Origin: Nocardia brasiliensis NBRC 14402
GTDB taxonomy: Bacteria > Actinomycetota > Actinomycetes > Mycobacteriales > Mycobacteriaceae
Assembly: GCF_000308475.2 (NCBI RefSeq)
Contig: NZ_BAFT02000057.1
Coordinates: forward strand, 310,001 to 374,000
Direction: 5' to 3'
Length of the DNA stretch: 64,000 nt
The notes beneath the pieces are model-generated. The model searched no databases, was not told where the DNA came from, and saw only the letters and a program-made list of their open reading frames with translations. A program made the translations under genes and the position numbers. Position 1 is the first letter of the stretch, and each line of letters opens with the position of its first letter. Below are positions 1 to 8,578 of the stretch, one piece after another.

Positions 1-2
1 GA

Positions 3-1514
3 TTGAACCGCAGGCAGCTGATCAGGTCGGGACTCGGGGTGGGCGCGGTACTGCTCGTCGCTGCGTGCTCGGACGATCGTGGCGGAACCGGATCGGTGCA
101 GCGTGGCGGCACCCTACGGGTCGGCGCCCTGGGCGTCGCGGCGCGGATCCAGCGCGACCCGCACGCCAACCTCAGCAACGACAGCGACTTCCTCATCACC
201 TCGCTGGTGTACGACGCGCTGACCGTGCCGGGCCGCGATCCGAATGTGTTGCCACGGTTGGCCACCAAGTGGGAATCCGACGCGGAACGTCGTCGCTGGA
301 CGTTCACTGTCGCCGACGGCGCCACCTTCCACGACGGCACACCGGTCACCGCCGACGATGTGGTGTGGTCGTTGCAACGGCTGCGCACGGTCGGCGGCGC
401 CTCGAAAATGCCTGTCGCCGTGGCGGATATCACTGCCGACGGCCCCAACCGGGTGGTGCTCGCCGTTCCCGAGCCGAACACCCAGCTGCCGCTGCTCGTC
501 CGGTTGATGACGTTCACGGTCAAGAAGAACACCACCGACTTCACCAATGCCGTTGGCACCGGGCCGTTCCGGCTGGAGTCCTACCAGAACGGCAACGCCC
601 GCCTGGTGCGCAACGAGCGCTGGCACGGCCCCGCACCGCTGCTCGACGCCATCGAGGTCACCATGTTCGAAAGCGTGACGGCGCTGGGCAACGCGGTGCT
701 CGGCGGCCAGATCGATCTCGCGTCCAATGTCGGCGCGATCGCGGGCCGGACCGCCGAGGGCCGCGGTGACCTGAAAGTGGTGCGGCGCGCGAACGACACC
801 ATGCTCGGTGTGGCGATGCGCTGCTCGGACGGTCCGTTCGCCGACGCGCGGGTGCGGACCGCGCTGCGGCTCGGGGTGGACCGCAATGCGCTGGTGACGC
901 AGGTGCATTCGGGCTACGGCACGGTCGCCAACGACATTCTCGGCACCGCCGACCCGGTGTACGACAAGTCGATCGCGCAGCGCGGCCGGGACATCGAACG
1001 GGCGAAGACGCTGCTGCGCGAGGCCGCGTTCGACACCGGCCGTACCTATCCGCTGGTGACCAAGGCCGAGGCGCCCGGTGAAGTGGAGTCGGCGAAGGTG
1101 ATCGCGACCCAGCTGGCCGAGATCGGCGTCCGCCTCGACGTGGTCACGCAGGAGTCGAATGCCTTCTACGACCAGACCTGGCTGAAGGCGCCGCTGTACA
1201 CCGTGTCCTGGGGTACCAACGATTCCGCGTTGTTCTTCGCGAAGCAATTGATGTCCAGCGGTTCCAATCGCAACGAAACCGACTTCAAGGACGCCGCGTT
1301 CGACGCCGCCACCGCGAAAGCCTTGGCCGCGCCGAGTGACTCGGAGTACGCGCGGGCCAGCCGTGAGCTCCAGCAGATCGAGTACGACCGCGGCGGCTAC
1401 CTGGTCTGGGGGATGGCCGATGGCATCGATATCGCCGCCGCCCGGGTCAACGACCTGCCCACGCTCGGCGGCTATGCCCGGGTACAGCTGGAACGAGCCT
1501 GGCTGGCAGGGTGA
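3..1514 (+). CDS. ABC transporter substrate-binding lipoprotein, family 5 (peptide/nickel type)
   Basis: This is the extracytoplasmic binding lipoprotein of an oligopeptide- or nickel-type ABC importer. A basic N-terminus (NRRQLIRSG) leads into a hydrophobic stretch and a lipobox, LLVAAC, with Cys about residue 22. The mature part has the family 5 pattern: an early 'VYDALTV...RDPNVLPRLATKWE' type segment, then 'TFHDGTPVTADDVVWSLQRL' and a late 'ELQQIEYDRGGYLVW' segment. Its length of about 503 residues is usual. The stop overlaps the start of the permease gene, so it begins the operon read to 5127. The TTG at position 3 is at the window edge, so a start further upstream cannot be excluded. 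The substrate is not readable from sequence. Confidence 0.9.
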   Translation: MNRRQLIRSGLGVGAVLLVAACSDDRGGTGSVQRGGTLRVGALGVAARIQRDPHANLSNDSDFLITSLVYDALTVPGRDPNVLPRLATKWESDAERRRWTFTVADGATFHDGTPVTADDVVWSLQRLRTVGGASKMPVAVADITADGPNRVVLAVPEPNTQLPLLVRLMTFTVKKNTTDFTNAVGTGPFRLESYQNGNARLVRNERWHGPAPLLDAIEVTMFESVTALGNAVLGGQIDLASNVGAIAGRTAEGRGDLKVVRRANDTMLGVAMRCSDGPFADARVRTALRLGVDRNALVTQVHSGYGTVANDILGTADPVYDKSIAQRGRDIERAKTLLREAAFDTGRTYPLVTKAEAPGEVESAKVIATQLAEIGVRLDVVTQESNAFYDQTWLKAPLYTVSWGTNDSALFFAKQLMSSGSNRNETDFKDAAFDAATAKALAAPSDSEYARASRELQQIEYDRGGYLVWGMADGIDIAAARVNDLPTLGGYARVQLERAWLAG

Positions 1515-2602
1515 TGTCGTTCGCCCGCCTGTTCGTGCGCCGGATCGTCCTGTTGGTCGCACTGCTCGCCACGGTTTTCGTGGTGGTAGACCTGCTGCCC
1601 GGCAACACGGCACGGGCGGTGCTCGGCCGGGACGCGACACCGGAGCTGGTCGCGGCGAAGGAACACGAACTGGGACTGGATCGGCCACTGCCAGCCCGTT
1701 TCTGGGACTGGATCGTCGGTGTCGCCACCGGCGATTTCGGCCATACCGCGCGCGGCCGCTCGATCAACGAGCTGCTCGCCGACAAGTTTCCGCCGACGCT
1801 GCTGCTCGGCGGGCTCGCGCTGGTGGCCACGGTGATCGTGTCACTGCTGCTCGGCGCGTGGTGGGCGACGCGGCAGAGTGCTGCCCTGAACCCGTTGCGC
1901 CCGAGCGCGTTCGGGCCGGCGGCCGGTCCTGGGGCGGCGACCGATACGCCGGAACGGCACGGAAATGCCGCCTCGACCCGCCGCGGCGGGCTGATCGGAA
2001 GGTGCGCTGTATTGCTTCGGCACTGTGCGGAGCTGGCACGGCGGACCTTCGTACGCGCACTGCAGCCCGCCACCACGACGGCGGCCGCGATACCGGAGTT
2101 CGTCCTCGCGACACTGTTGATCCTGATCTTCGCGCTGGCCCTCGGCTGGTTGCCCGCCGTGACCGTCACGGGCCGGTCCGGATTTCCGGTGCGGGCCGAC
2201 ATGCTGGTGCTGCCGGTGCTCGCGCTGGCGATCCCGCAGATCGGCTGGAACACCCGGGTCGTGCGGGCCGCGCTGGTCGAGGCCGCGCGGGCACCGCACG
2301 TGGAAAGCGCGGTGCTGGACGGGATCGGCACCCGGGCGGTGCTGCTGCGCCACGTGCTGCCGTTCGCCCTGCCGACGATCGTGGCGAGCTTCGCGACCAC
2401 CGTCGGCATGGTGCTCGGCGGCGCGCTGGTGGTCGAGACCATCTTCAACTACCCGGGTCTCGGCGCGGTGCTCGCCGGCTCGGTCGCCGACCGGGACGTG
2501 TCGATGGTCGCCGCGGTGGTGGCGTTGTCCGGCGTGGTCATCATGTGCGTGCTCGCGGTGGCCGACGGGATCCGCGCGTGGTCGTTGCGGGGGAGTCGAT
2601 GA
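1511..2602 (+). CDS. ABC transporter permease (DppB/OppB type) with an internal insert
   Basis: This is the first membrane subunit of the importer. The N-terminus 'RRIVLLVALLATVFVVVDLL' is the first membrane helix. A 'GLDRPLPARFWDWIVGVATGDFG' type segment and a C-terminal permease core with an EAA-like loop (EAARAPHVESAVLDGIG, then LPFALPTIVASFA) follow. GTG 1511 and ATG 1514 are both possible starts; either overlaps the binding-protein stop. At 363 residues it is longer than the usual 310-330, because about 50 residues rich in Arg, Ala, Gly and Pro (around residues 122-180) sit between the first conserved half and the core. It ends in an ATGA overlap with the next permease. Confidence 0.88.
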   Translation: MMSFARLFVRRIVLLVALLATVFVVVDLLPGNTARAVLGRDATPELVAAKEHELGLDRPLPARFWDWIVGVATGDFGHTARGRSINELLADKFPPTLLLGGLALVATVIVSLLLGAWWATRQSAALNPLRPSAFGPAAGPGAATDTPERHGNAASTRRGGLIGRCAVLLRHCAELARRTFVRALQPATTTAAAIPEFVLATLLILIFALALGWLPAVTVTGRSGFPVRADMLVLPVLALAIPQIGWNTRVVRAALVEAARAPHVESAVLDGIGTRAVLLRHVLPFALPTIVASFATTVGMVLGGALVVETIFNYPGLGAVLAGSVADRDVSMVAAVVALSGVVIMCVLAVADGIRAWSLRGSR

Positions 2603-3438
2603 AAGAGCCGTCCACCTCAGGGATTTCCACCGGCCGCAGCCCCCGCCGGGCGAAGCTGCTGCGGCTGCTCACCGTGCTGCCCGCGGTGCTGGTGTCGGTG
2701 CTCGCGGTACTGGGTCCGGCGTTCGCGCCGCACGCCGCGCAAGCGCCGGTGGGTATTCCGTTCGGCGATCCGTCCGGGGACGCCTGGCTCGGCACCGATC
2801 GGATCGGCCGCGACGTGCTGAGCCAATTGCTCTATGGCGGTTGGGGTCTGCTGCTGCTCGCCGCGGTGATCGCGGTAGCGGTGACCGCGCTGTCCTGTGT
2901 GCTCGGCACGGTGGCAGCCCTGCGGCCGGGGATCGGCACGCTGATCGAACGCGCGACCGATTTCGTCATGCTGCTGCCCGCCGTGCTCGGCACCCTGCTC
3001 GTGCTCACCTCGTGGCCGGACGCGGGGGCCTACGGCCTGCTCGTCGTCGCTCTGCTGTTCGGCACGCCGTACTGCGCAAGGGTTTTCGCCGCCGCGGCCG
3101 CCGGGGTCGCCGCTTCCGGCTATGTCGAAGTCGCGCAGGCCAGCGGAGAAACTCTGGGGCACTTGGTTTTCCGGGAGGTGCTGCCCAACCTGCGGGAAGT
3201 GATCGCGGCACAGCTCGGCCTGCGTTTCGTCGAAGCCGTCTACCTCGTCAGCACCGCCTCCTTCCTGCAGCTTCCCACCACCCTCGGCGCGAGCAACTGG
3301 TCGGTGATGGTGCGCGAGAACGCCGCGGGCATGCTGCTGAATCCCTGGTCCGTCCTCGCGCCGAGTCTCGCGATCGCCATCCTCGCGGTGAGCGTGAACC
3401 TCGCCGTTTCGGCGTTCGGGAAAGGTCAGGACACATGA
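2599..3438 (+). CDS. ABC transporter permease (DppC/OppC type)
   Basis: This is the second membrane subunit of the importer, 279 residues. The start is the ATG at 2599, which overlaps the previous stop (ATGA). The reading frame stays open far upstream, but that part is antisense-like shadow of the preceding genes. The protein has a basic N-terminal tail, a first helix (LLTVLPAVLVSVLAVLGPAF), and the DppC hallmark 'DAWLGTDRIGRDVLSQLLYG'. An EAA-type loop follows (VEVAQASGETLGHLVFREVLPN). Together with the 1511 gene it should form the translocation pore. Confidence 0.9.
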   Translation: MKEPSTSGISTGRSPRRAKLLRLLTVLPAVLVSVLAVLGPAFAPHAAQAPVGIPFGDPSGDAWLGTDRIGRDVLSQLLYGGWGLLLLAAVIAVAVTALSCVLGTVAALRPGIGTLIERATDFVMLLPAVLGTLLVLTSWPDAGAYGLLVVALLFGTPYCARVFAAAAAGVAASGYVEVAQASGETLGHLVFREVLPNLREVIAAQLGLRFVEAVYLVSTASFLQLPTTLGASNWSVMVRENAAGMLLNPWSVLAPSLAIAILAVSVNLAVSAFGKGQDT

Positions 3439-3504
3439 GCGCTTGCCGGTGGAACTGTGGTGCCACGGAACCGCGCGCCGATGCGTACTGGAAGGGGCGG
3501 ACTC

Positions 3505-5127
3505 ATGGCTGAGCGGGGACATAAAGCCGCCGTGCGGGATTCGGTGCTCGACGGTGGTCTCGGAGTCGATGGCGACAGCCGTAGCGCGGCGGAGTCGACC
3601 GACCGTCCTGCGGTGCCGAGCTGCCCGGTGCTGGTCGAGGGTTTGGCGGTGCACGGCCCGAACGGCCAGGAGTTGTTCGGACCACTGGACTTCCGGATCG
3701 AGGCGGGCAGCGTAGCGGCGCTGACCGGACCTTCCGGCGCGGGCAAGACCACATTGATGCGCGCTCTGCTCGGGGATCTGCCACGCGGTGCCTGGCGATC
3801 CGGCTCGGTCGTGGTGGCCGGTCACGAGGTGTTCGCCCTGCCTGCCGCGGCATTGCAGCGGTTCCGGCGGACGCACGTGGCCTACGTCGGGCAGGATCCG
3901 GGATCCGCGCTCAACCCGCTGATGCGCGTACACGGGCTGCTGCACGAGGTAGCCCCGCACGCCACGCGCGACTACCTGGTCGAAACGCTGGAACTCGTCG
4001 GCCTGTCCCCGGAACACCTGCGGCGCAGGGCGGCCGAACTCTCCGGCGGTCAGCAACGCCGAGTTGCCTTGGCCCGCGCTCTGATCCGGCACACCGACGT
4101 GCTGATCCTCGACGAACCGCTCGCCGGCCTGCACGGCGCCCTGCGCACCGACATCGCCCGGCTGCTGACCGAGGTCGCCGCCGACCGCTCCGTCGCCGTC
4201 CTGCTCTCCGGTCACGACACCGCCACCATCCATGCCGTCGCCGACCAGGTGATCGAACTCGGCAGCGTCGTCACCACCTTCGGTAGCCCGGACCGTCCCG
4301 TCACGGAAGTCCTGTTCTCTCCCAGCACAACCCCAGAGCCGGCCGAGGTACTCGAAGTGCCCGCACCGGATCGCGTTGGGCCTGGTTCGAAGCCGTTGTT
4401 GTTGCGCGGCAACGAAATCACCGCCGCGATAGCCGGACGGGAGGTGCTGACGGGCATCGATGTCGAGTTGGCGACCGGTGCGGCGCTGGCGGTCGTCGGG
4501 GCCTCGGGGGCCGGGAAGACCACGCTGGCACGGGTGATCGCGGGGCTGCATCGGACGGCGACAGGCACGCTCGAGCTGCACGGCGAGTCACTGCCGCTCG
4601 CCCACGGCGCGCGGAAATCACTCGGCAGCAAGGGCATTCAGCTGGTCACGCAGAATCCGCGATCCGCGCTGAATCCGCGGCGCACGGTCGCGCAAACCCT
4701 GGGCAGGCCGCTGCGTCGGATCGGCCGGGTGCCGAGACGTCAAGTGGCGCAGCATGTCACGGAGCTGCTGGCCGCGGTCGAACTGGCACCGGAACTGGCG
4801 CAACGCTATCCACACCAGCTCTCCGGCGGCCAGCGCCAACGGGTCGCGGTGGCCCGGGCGCTCGCCGCCGAACCCGCGGTGCTGCTCTGCGACGAGATCA
4901 CCTCGGCGCTGGATCACGCGACCGCGGCCGCACTCATGGCGCTGCTGGATCGGATCCGGGCCGAGCGCGCCATGGGGCTGTTGGTGATCAGTCACGACAT
5001 GGCGTTGGTCACCGCGCACTGCCCGCGCCTGGTGGTGCTCGACCACGGCCGGATAGTCGAGTCCGGCGAGACGGCGACGGTCCTGGGCGCCCCGGCCCAT
5101 CAGGCCACCCGAGACCTGCTGCGCTGA
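3505..5127 (+). CDS. ABC transporter ATPase with two fused nucleotide-binding domains (DppD-DppF type)
   Basis: This is the energising subunit of the importer. It has two complete ABC ATPase domains in one chain of about 540 residues. The first has Walker A GPSGAGKTT, signature LSGGQQRR and Walker B ILDEP. The second has GASGAGKTT, LSGGQRQR and LLCDE. Usually these are two proteins (DppD and DppF); fusion is a common actinobacterial variant. I chose ATG 3505 because GGAAGGGG lies just upstream; in-frame starts at 3457 and 3481 are possible but give an unconserved tail. It closes the operon that starts at the window edge. Confidence 0.9.
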   Translation: MAERGHKAAVRDSVLDGGLGVDGDSRSAAESTDRPAVPSCPVLVEGLAVHGPNGQELFGPLDFRIEAGSVAALTGPSGAGKTTLMRALLGDLPRGAWRSGSVVVAGHEVFALPAAALQRFRRTHVAYVGQDPGSALNPLMRVHGLLHEVAPHATRDYLVETLELVGLSPEHLRRRAAELSGGQQRRVALARALIRHTDVLILDEPLAGLHGALRTDIARLLTEVAADRSVAVLLSGHDTATIHAVADQVIELGSVVTTFGSPDRPVTEVLFSPSTTPEPAEVLEVPAPDRVGPGSKPLLLRGNEITAAIAGREVLTGIDVELATGAALAVVGASGAGKTTLARVIAGLHRTATGTLELHGESLPLAHGARKSLGSKGIQLVTQNPRSALNPRRTVAQTLGRPLRRIGRVPRRQVAQHVTELLAAVELAPELAQRYPHQLSGGQRQRVAVARALAAEPAVLLCDEITSALDHATAAALMALLDRIRAERAMGLLVISHDMALVTAHCPRLVVLDHGRIVESGETATVLGAPAHQATRDLLR

Positions 5128-5225
5128 CCGCGCTCCCGGCCCGGTCTGTGTGCACCGCACGGAAGCGTCGGCGCAGAAACTCGATGACCAGGCGATTCCT
5201 CGACTTGCTCCGCCAGATCTGGATG

Positions 5226-5960
5226 ATGGATGGGGTGCTCCTGAAGAAGACCGGCGCTGTGGTCGCCGCCATGGTGACCCTCGTGCTCGCCGGTTGTGGG
5301 ATCGATCGTGATCTCACCCCGATCCCCGAGGGCATTCCGCCCGGCCCCGGCACACCGCTGCCGCTGATCGATATCGACGGCCCCGGCCGCACCGCGCTAC
5401 AACTGCGCGGGTGGGCCGAGGAGCAGGCGGACCGGATGGCGATCCCGCCGGTGGCGCTGGAGGCGTACGGCTATGCCGCGGCGGTGCTCGCGCGGTCGAA
5501 GCCGGAGTGCGGCATCGCCTGGACCACCCTCGCGGGCATCGCGAGTGTGGAGAGCAAGCACGGCACCCATCGCGGTTCGCGCATCGACGCCGATGGCGTG
5601 GTCCGGCCGCCGATCATCGGCATCCCGCTGGACGGTGCGCCCGGCGTCGCCCTGGTCAAGGACACCGACGGCGGCAAGATGGACGGCGATCCGGAGTTCG
5701 ATCGCGCGATCGGCCCGCTGCAGTTCATTCCGGAAACCTGGAAGCGCTGGGGTGTCGACGCCAACGGCGACGGAGTGGCCGATCCGCAGAACATCGACGA
5801 CGCGGCGCTCACCGCAGCCCGCTACCTGTGCGCCAGCGGCGGCGATCTCACCTCCGAGCACGGCTGGCAGCAAGCGCTGCTCACCTACAACCAGTCCACC
5901 AGTTATCTGCTCACCGTGCGCGACCGGGCCGCGGCCTACAGCGTCGGCCGGCGGGTGTGA
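5226..5960 (+). CDS. lpqU: LpqU-like lytic transglycosylase lipoprotein
   Basis: This is a predicted surface lipoprotein that cleaves peptidoglycan glycan strands. A KK pair, a hydrophobic stretch and the lipobox VLAGC are seen near the N-terminus. The core has the transglycosylase features 'LAGIASVESKHGTH' (Glu as the catalytic acid) and 'RAIGPLQFIPETWKRWGVDA'. It then has 'NIDDAALTAARYLC' and 'ALLTYNQS'. The position directly before eno matches lpqU (Rv1022) of M. tuberculosis. The start is uncertain: ATG 5223/5226 and ATG 5184 are all in frame and none has a good ribosome binding site. I preferred the one nearest the signal peptide. Confidence 0.85.
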   Translation: MDGVLLKKTGAVVAAMVTLVLAGCGIDRDLTPIPEGIPPGPGTPLPLIDIDGPGRTALQLRGWAEEQADRMAIPPVALEAYGYAAAVLARSKPECGIAWTTLAGIASVESKHGTHRGSRIDADGVVRPPIIGIPLDGAPGVALVKDTDGGKMDGDPEFDRAIGPLQFIPETWKRWGVDANGDGVADPQNIDDAALTAARYLCASGGDLTSEHGWQQALLTYNQSTSYLLTVRDRAAAYSVGRRV

Positions 5961-6072
5961 CCTGGTCCATCGGAGTGCCGGTTACCCGCCCAGCGCGCCG
6001 GACGCTAGGCTCGCAGCGCACGGCAATTCCCCTGAGACCTACCGTGCCTGTAGCCGAAGGAGTGTCGTTTTC

Positions 6073-7359
6073 GTGGCCATCATCGAACAGGTCGGAGCTC
6101 GTGAGATCCTGGATTCTCGCGGAAACCCCACTGTCGAGGTCGAGATCGCCCTCGACGACGGCACCTTGACCCGGGCGGCGGTGCCCTCCGGCGCGTCCAC
6201 CGGCGAACACGAGGCCGTGGAACTGCGTGACGGTGGTGACCGCTACGGCGGCAAGGGCGTGCGCAAGGCGGTCGAGGGTGTGCTCGACGAGATCGCGCCG
6301 GCCGTGATCGGCCTGGACGCGGTCGAGCAGCGCACCGTGGACCAGGTCCTGCTCGACCTGGACGGCACCCCGGACAAGTCCCGTCTCGGTGCGAACGCGC
6401 TGCTCGGCGTCTCGCTGGCGGTGGCCCGTGCCGCCGCCGAGTCCTCGGGCCTGGAGCTGTTCCGCTACCTCGGTGGCCCGAACGCGCATGTGCTCCCCGT
6501 GCCGATGATGAACATCCTCAACGGTGGCGCGCACGCCGACACCAGCGTCGACGTCCAGGAATTCATGGTCGCCCCGATCGGCGCGCCCACCTTCAAGGAG
6601 GCGCTGCGCTGGGGTGCCGAGGTGTACCACGCGCTGAAGGCCGAACTGAAGGCCAAGGGCCTGGCCACCGGCCTCGGCGACGAGGGCGGCTTCGCGCCCG
6701 ACGTGGCGGGCACCCGTGAGGCGCTCGACCTGATCAGCTCCGCCATCGGCAAGACCGGCCTGAAGCTCGGCACCGATGTGGCGCTGGCGCTCGATGTCGC
6801 CGCCACCGAGTTCTACACCGCGGGTAGCGGTTACAAGTTCGAGGGCAGCGTACGCAGCGCCGCGGAGATGACCGCGTTCTACGCCGAACTGCTCGGCGCC
6901 TACCCGCTGGTCTCCATCGAAGACCCGCTGTCGGAAGACGATTGGGACGGCTGGGTCGCGCTCACCGACGAGATCGGCGACAAGATCCAGATCGTCGGCG
7001 ACGACCTGTTCGTCACCAACCCGGAGCGCCTCGAAGAGGGCATCGCCCGCGGCGCCGCGAACGCGCTGCTGGTGAAGGTGAACCAGATCGGCACGCTCAC
7101 CGAGACATTGGACGCGGTGGAGCTCGCGCACCGCAACAACTACAAGACGATGATGAGCCACCGGTCCGGCGAGACCGAGGACACCACCATCGCCGACCTC
7201 GCGGTCGCGGTCGGCAGCGGCCAGATCAAGACCGGTGCCCCGGCGCGCAGCGAGCGGGTCGCCAAGTACAACCAGCTGCTGCGCATCGAGGATGCGCTGG
7301 GCGATTCGGCCCGCTACGCCGGGGACGCCGCGTTCCCGCGTTTCGCCTTCGAGGGTTAG
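6073..7359 (+). CDS. eno: enolase
   Basis: Enolase converts 2-phosphoglycerate to phosphoenolpyruvate in glycolysis, in the cytosol. It is full length at 428 residues. It starts at GTG 6073 with the standard N-terminus 'AIIEQVGAREILDSRGNPTV'. The substrate-loop region 'VPSGASTGEHEAVELRDG', Mg ligands in 'LALDVAATEF' and 'SIEDPLSEDDWDG', the 'QIVGDDLFVTNP' segment and the signature 'SHRSGETEDTTIADLAV' are all present. The open frame upstream of 6073 is not coding. It precedes the divIC-like gene by 17 bases, as in mycobacteria. Confidence 0.98.
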   Translation: MAIIEQVGAREILDSRGNPTVEVEIALDDGTLTRAAVPSGASTGEHEAVELRDGGDRYGGKGVRKAVEGVLDEIAPAVIGLDAVEQRTVDQVLLDLDGTPDKSRLGANALLGVSLAVARAAAESSGLELFRYLGGPNAHVLPVPMMNILNGGAHADTSVDVQEFMVAPIGAPTFKEALRWGAEVYHALKAELKAKGLATGLGDEGGFAPDVAGTREALDLISSAIGKTGLKLGTDVALALDVAATEFYTAGSGYKFEGSVRSAAEMTAFYAELLGAYPLVSIEDPLSEDDWDGWVALTDEIGDKIQIVGDDLFVTNPERLEEGIARGAANALLVKVNQIGTLTETLDAVELAHRNNYKTMMSHRSGETEDTTIADLAVAVGSGQIKTGAPARSERVAKYNQLLRIEDALGDSARYAGDAAFPRFAFEG

Positions 7360-7376
7360 TCACACAGGGGTTCGCT

Positions 7377-8045
7377 ATGACGGAGCGACGTGCGCGTGGA
7401 ACCAGTCCAGCCGGGCGTGGGGACCGCCGCACGTCGCGTGCCGCCCGCTCGCGGCCCAAGGCCGGGTCCGACACCGAAACGGCGGCCCGGCCTGCCGCGG
7501 CCAAACGGGCCGCGCGCCGGCGCTCCGACGACAAGTCGGCGAAGCCGAAGAAGGTGGCGGCCCGCGCCGCCGAACACGGCGCGGACAAGCATGAACGCAC
7601 CATCCTCGGCCTATCCACCGGCAAAGCGGTGGTGCTGGCGATCGTGGTGTGCGCGCTGGCGCTGACCCTGGCCGTGCCGATGCGCACGTACTTCACCCAG
7701 CGGGCCGAGGCCGCCCAATTGGCGCAGCAGCGCAGGGAATTGGAGGCCGATCTGGCGCGACTGCGCGATCGCCGTGCGCAGCAACAGGATCCGGCCTACA
7801 TCCGGTCCGAGGCCCGCGACCGGCTGCGGCTGGTACTGCCCGGCGAAACCCCCTACATCGTGCAGGTGCCCGGCATGGAAGCCGCGGCCCCGCCCACCGC
7901 GGTGACCAAGTCCAAGGAACCTGATCCCTGGTACACCGAACTGTGGCACAGCATTTCCGAACCGCAACCCGTTCCCGAGGCCGCTCCGGCGCCGCCGCCG
8001 GGACCGCCCGCCGCGCCCCCGCCAGGACCGGAAGGACCCAGGTGA
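7377..8045 (+). CDS. septum formation initiator (FtsB/DivIC-like) membrane protein
   Basis: This is a bitopic division protein expected to act at the septum with FtsL/FtsQ partners. It is 222 residues, longer than E. coli FtsB. A basic, Ala-rich disordered N-terminus of about 80 residues is followed by one membrane helix (VVLAIVVCALALTLAVPM). Next comes a coiled coil rich in Gln, Arg and Leu (AAQLAQQRRELEADLARLRD), then the family motif 'AYIRSEARDRLRLVLPGE'. The tail is rich in Pro and Ala. The ATG at 7377 follows eno closely. It matches the position of Rv1024 in M. tuberculosis. The last codons overlap the GTG of the next gene. Confidence 0.9.
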   Translation: MTERRARGTSPAGRGDRRTSRAARSRPKAGSDTETAARPAAAKRAARRRSDDKSAKPKKVAARAAEHGADKHERTILGLSTGKAVVLAIVVCALALTLAVPMRTYFTQRAEAAQLAQQRRELEADLARLRDRRAQQQDPAYIRSEARDRLRLVLPGETPYIVQVPGMEAAAPPTAVTKSKEPDPWYTELWHSISEPQPVPEAAPAPPPGPPAAPPPGPEGPR

Positions 8046-8578
8046 CAGCACCGAACGACCAGGATCTCGCGATCATCGCCCGCCAGCTCGGCCGCGAACC
8101 ACGCGGCGTGCTCGCCGTGGCCTATCGCACCCCGGACGGGATCCCGGCCGTCGTGAAAACCGCGCCGCGGCTGCCCGACGGCACGCCGTTTCCGACCCTC
8201 TACTACCTGACCGACCCGCGGCTCACCGCGGAGGCGAGCAGGCAGGAATCCGCGGGCGTGATGCGGGAGATGACCGAGCGCCTCGGCACCGACCCGGCGC
8301 TGGCCGCCGCCTACCGCGCCGCACACGAGAGCTATCTGGCCGAGCGCGACGAGATCGAGTCGCTCGGTACCGATTTCACCGGCGGCGGGATGCCGGAGCG
8401 AGTGAAATGCTTGCACGTGCTGATCGCGCACGCGCTGGCCAAGGGGCCGGGCGTGAACCCGTTCGGCGACGAGGCGGTGGCGCTGGCCGCCGACAACGGA
8501 TTGCGCGGCACCGCGATTCCGGCCGACTGGCCGAAGTACGAGCGCGCGGGCAGCCAGGAAGACGGGGCGCGAGCATGA
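8042..8578 (+). CDS. DUF501 family protein
   Basis: This conserved actinobacterial protein of 178 residues has unknown biochemical function. The start GTG 8042 overlaps the preceding stop (GTGA) and its own stop overlaps the ppx start (ATGA), so the three genes are translationally coupled. Recognisable family features are 'IARQLGREPRGVLAVAYR', 'PTLYYLTDPRLTAEASRQES', and 'RVKCLHVLIAHALAKGPGVN' with a conserved His. It is the counterpart of Rv1025 by order and similarity. Its constant place between a division gene and exopolyphosphatase is established; its role is not. Confidence 0.9.
   Translation: MTAPNDQDLAIIARQLGREPRGVLAVAYRTPDGIPAVVKTAPRLPDGTPFPTLYYLTDPRLTAEASRQESAGVMREMTERLGTDPALAAAYRAAHESYLAERDEIESLGTDFTGGGMPERVKCLHVLIAHALAKGPGVNPFGDEAVALAADNGLRGTAIPADWPKYERAGSQEDGARA

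Noticed and set aside
114..1688. Long minus-strand open frame of 524 codons
   Set aside because: It is antisense to the binding-protein gene, has Arg/Gly/His-rich composition typical of GC-rich shadows, and no recognisable motif.
2617..4581. Minus-strand open frame of 654 codons
   Set aside because: It lies across the permease and ATPase genes, whose motifs are certain. Its Gln/Arg/Gly composition is that of an antisense shadow.
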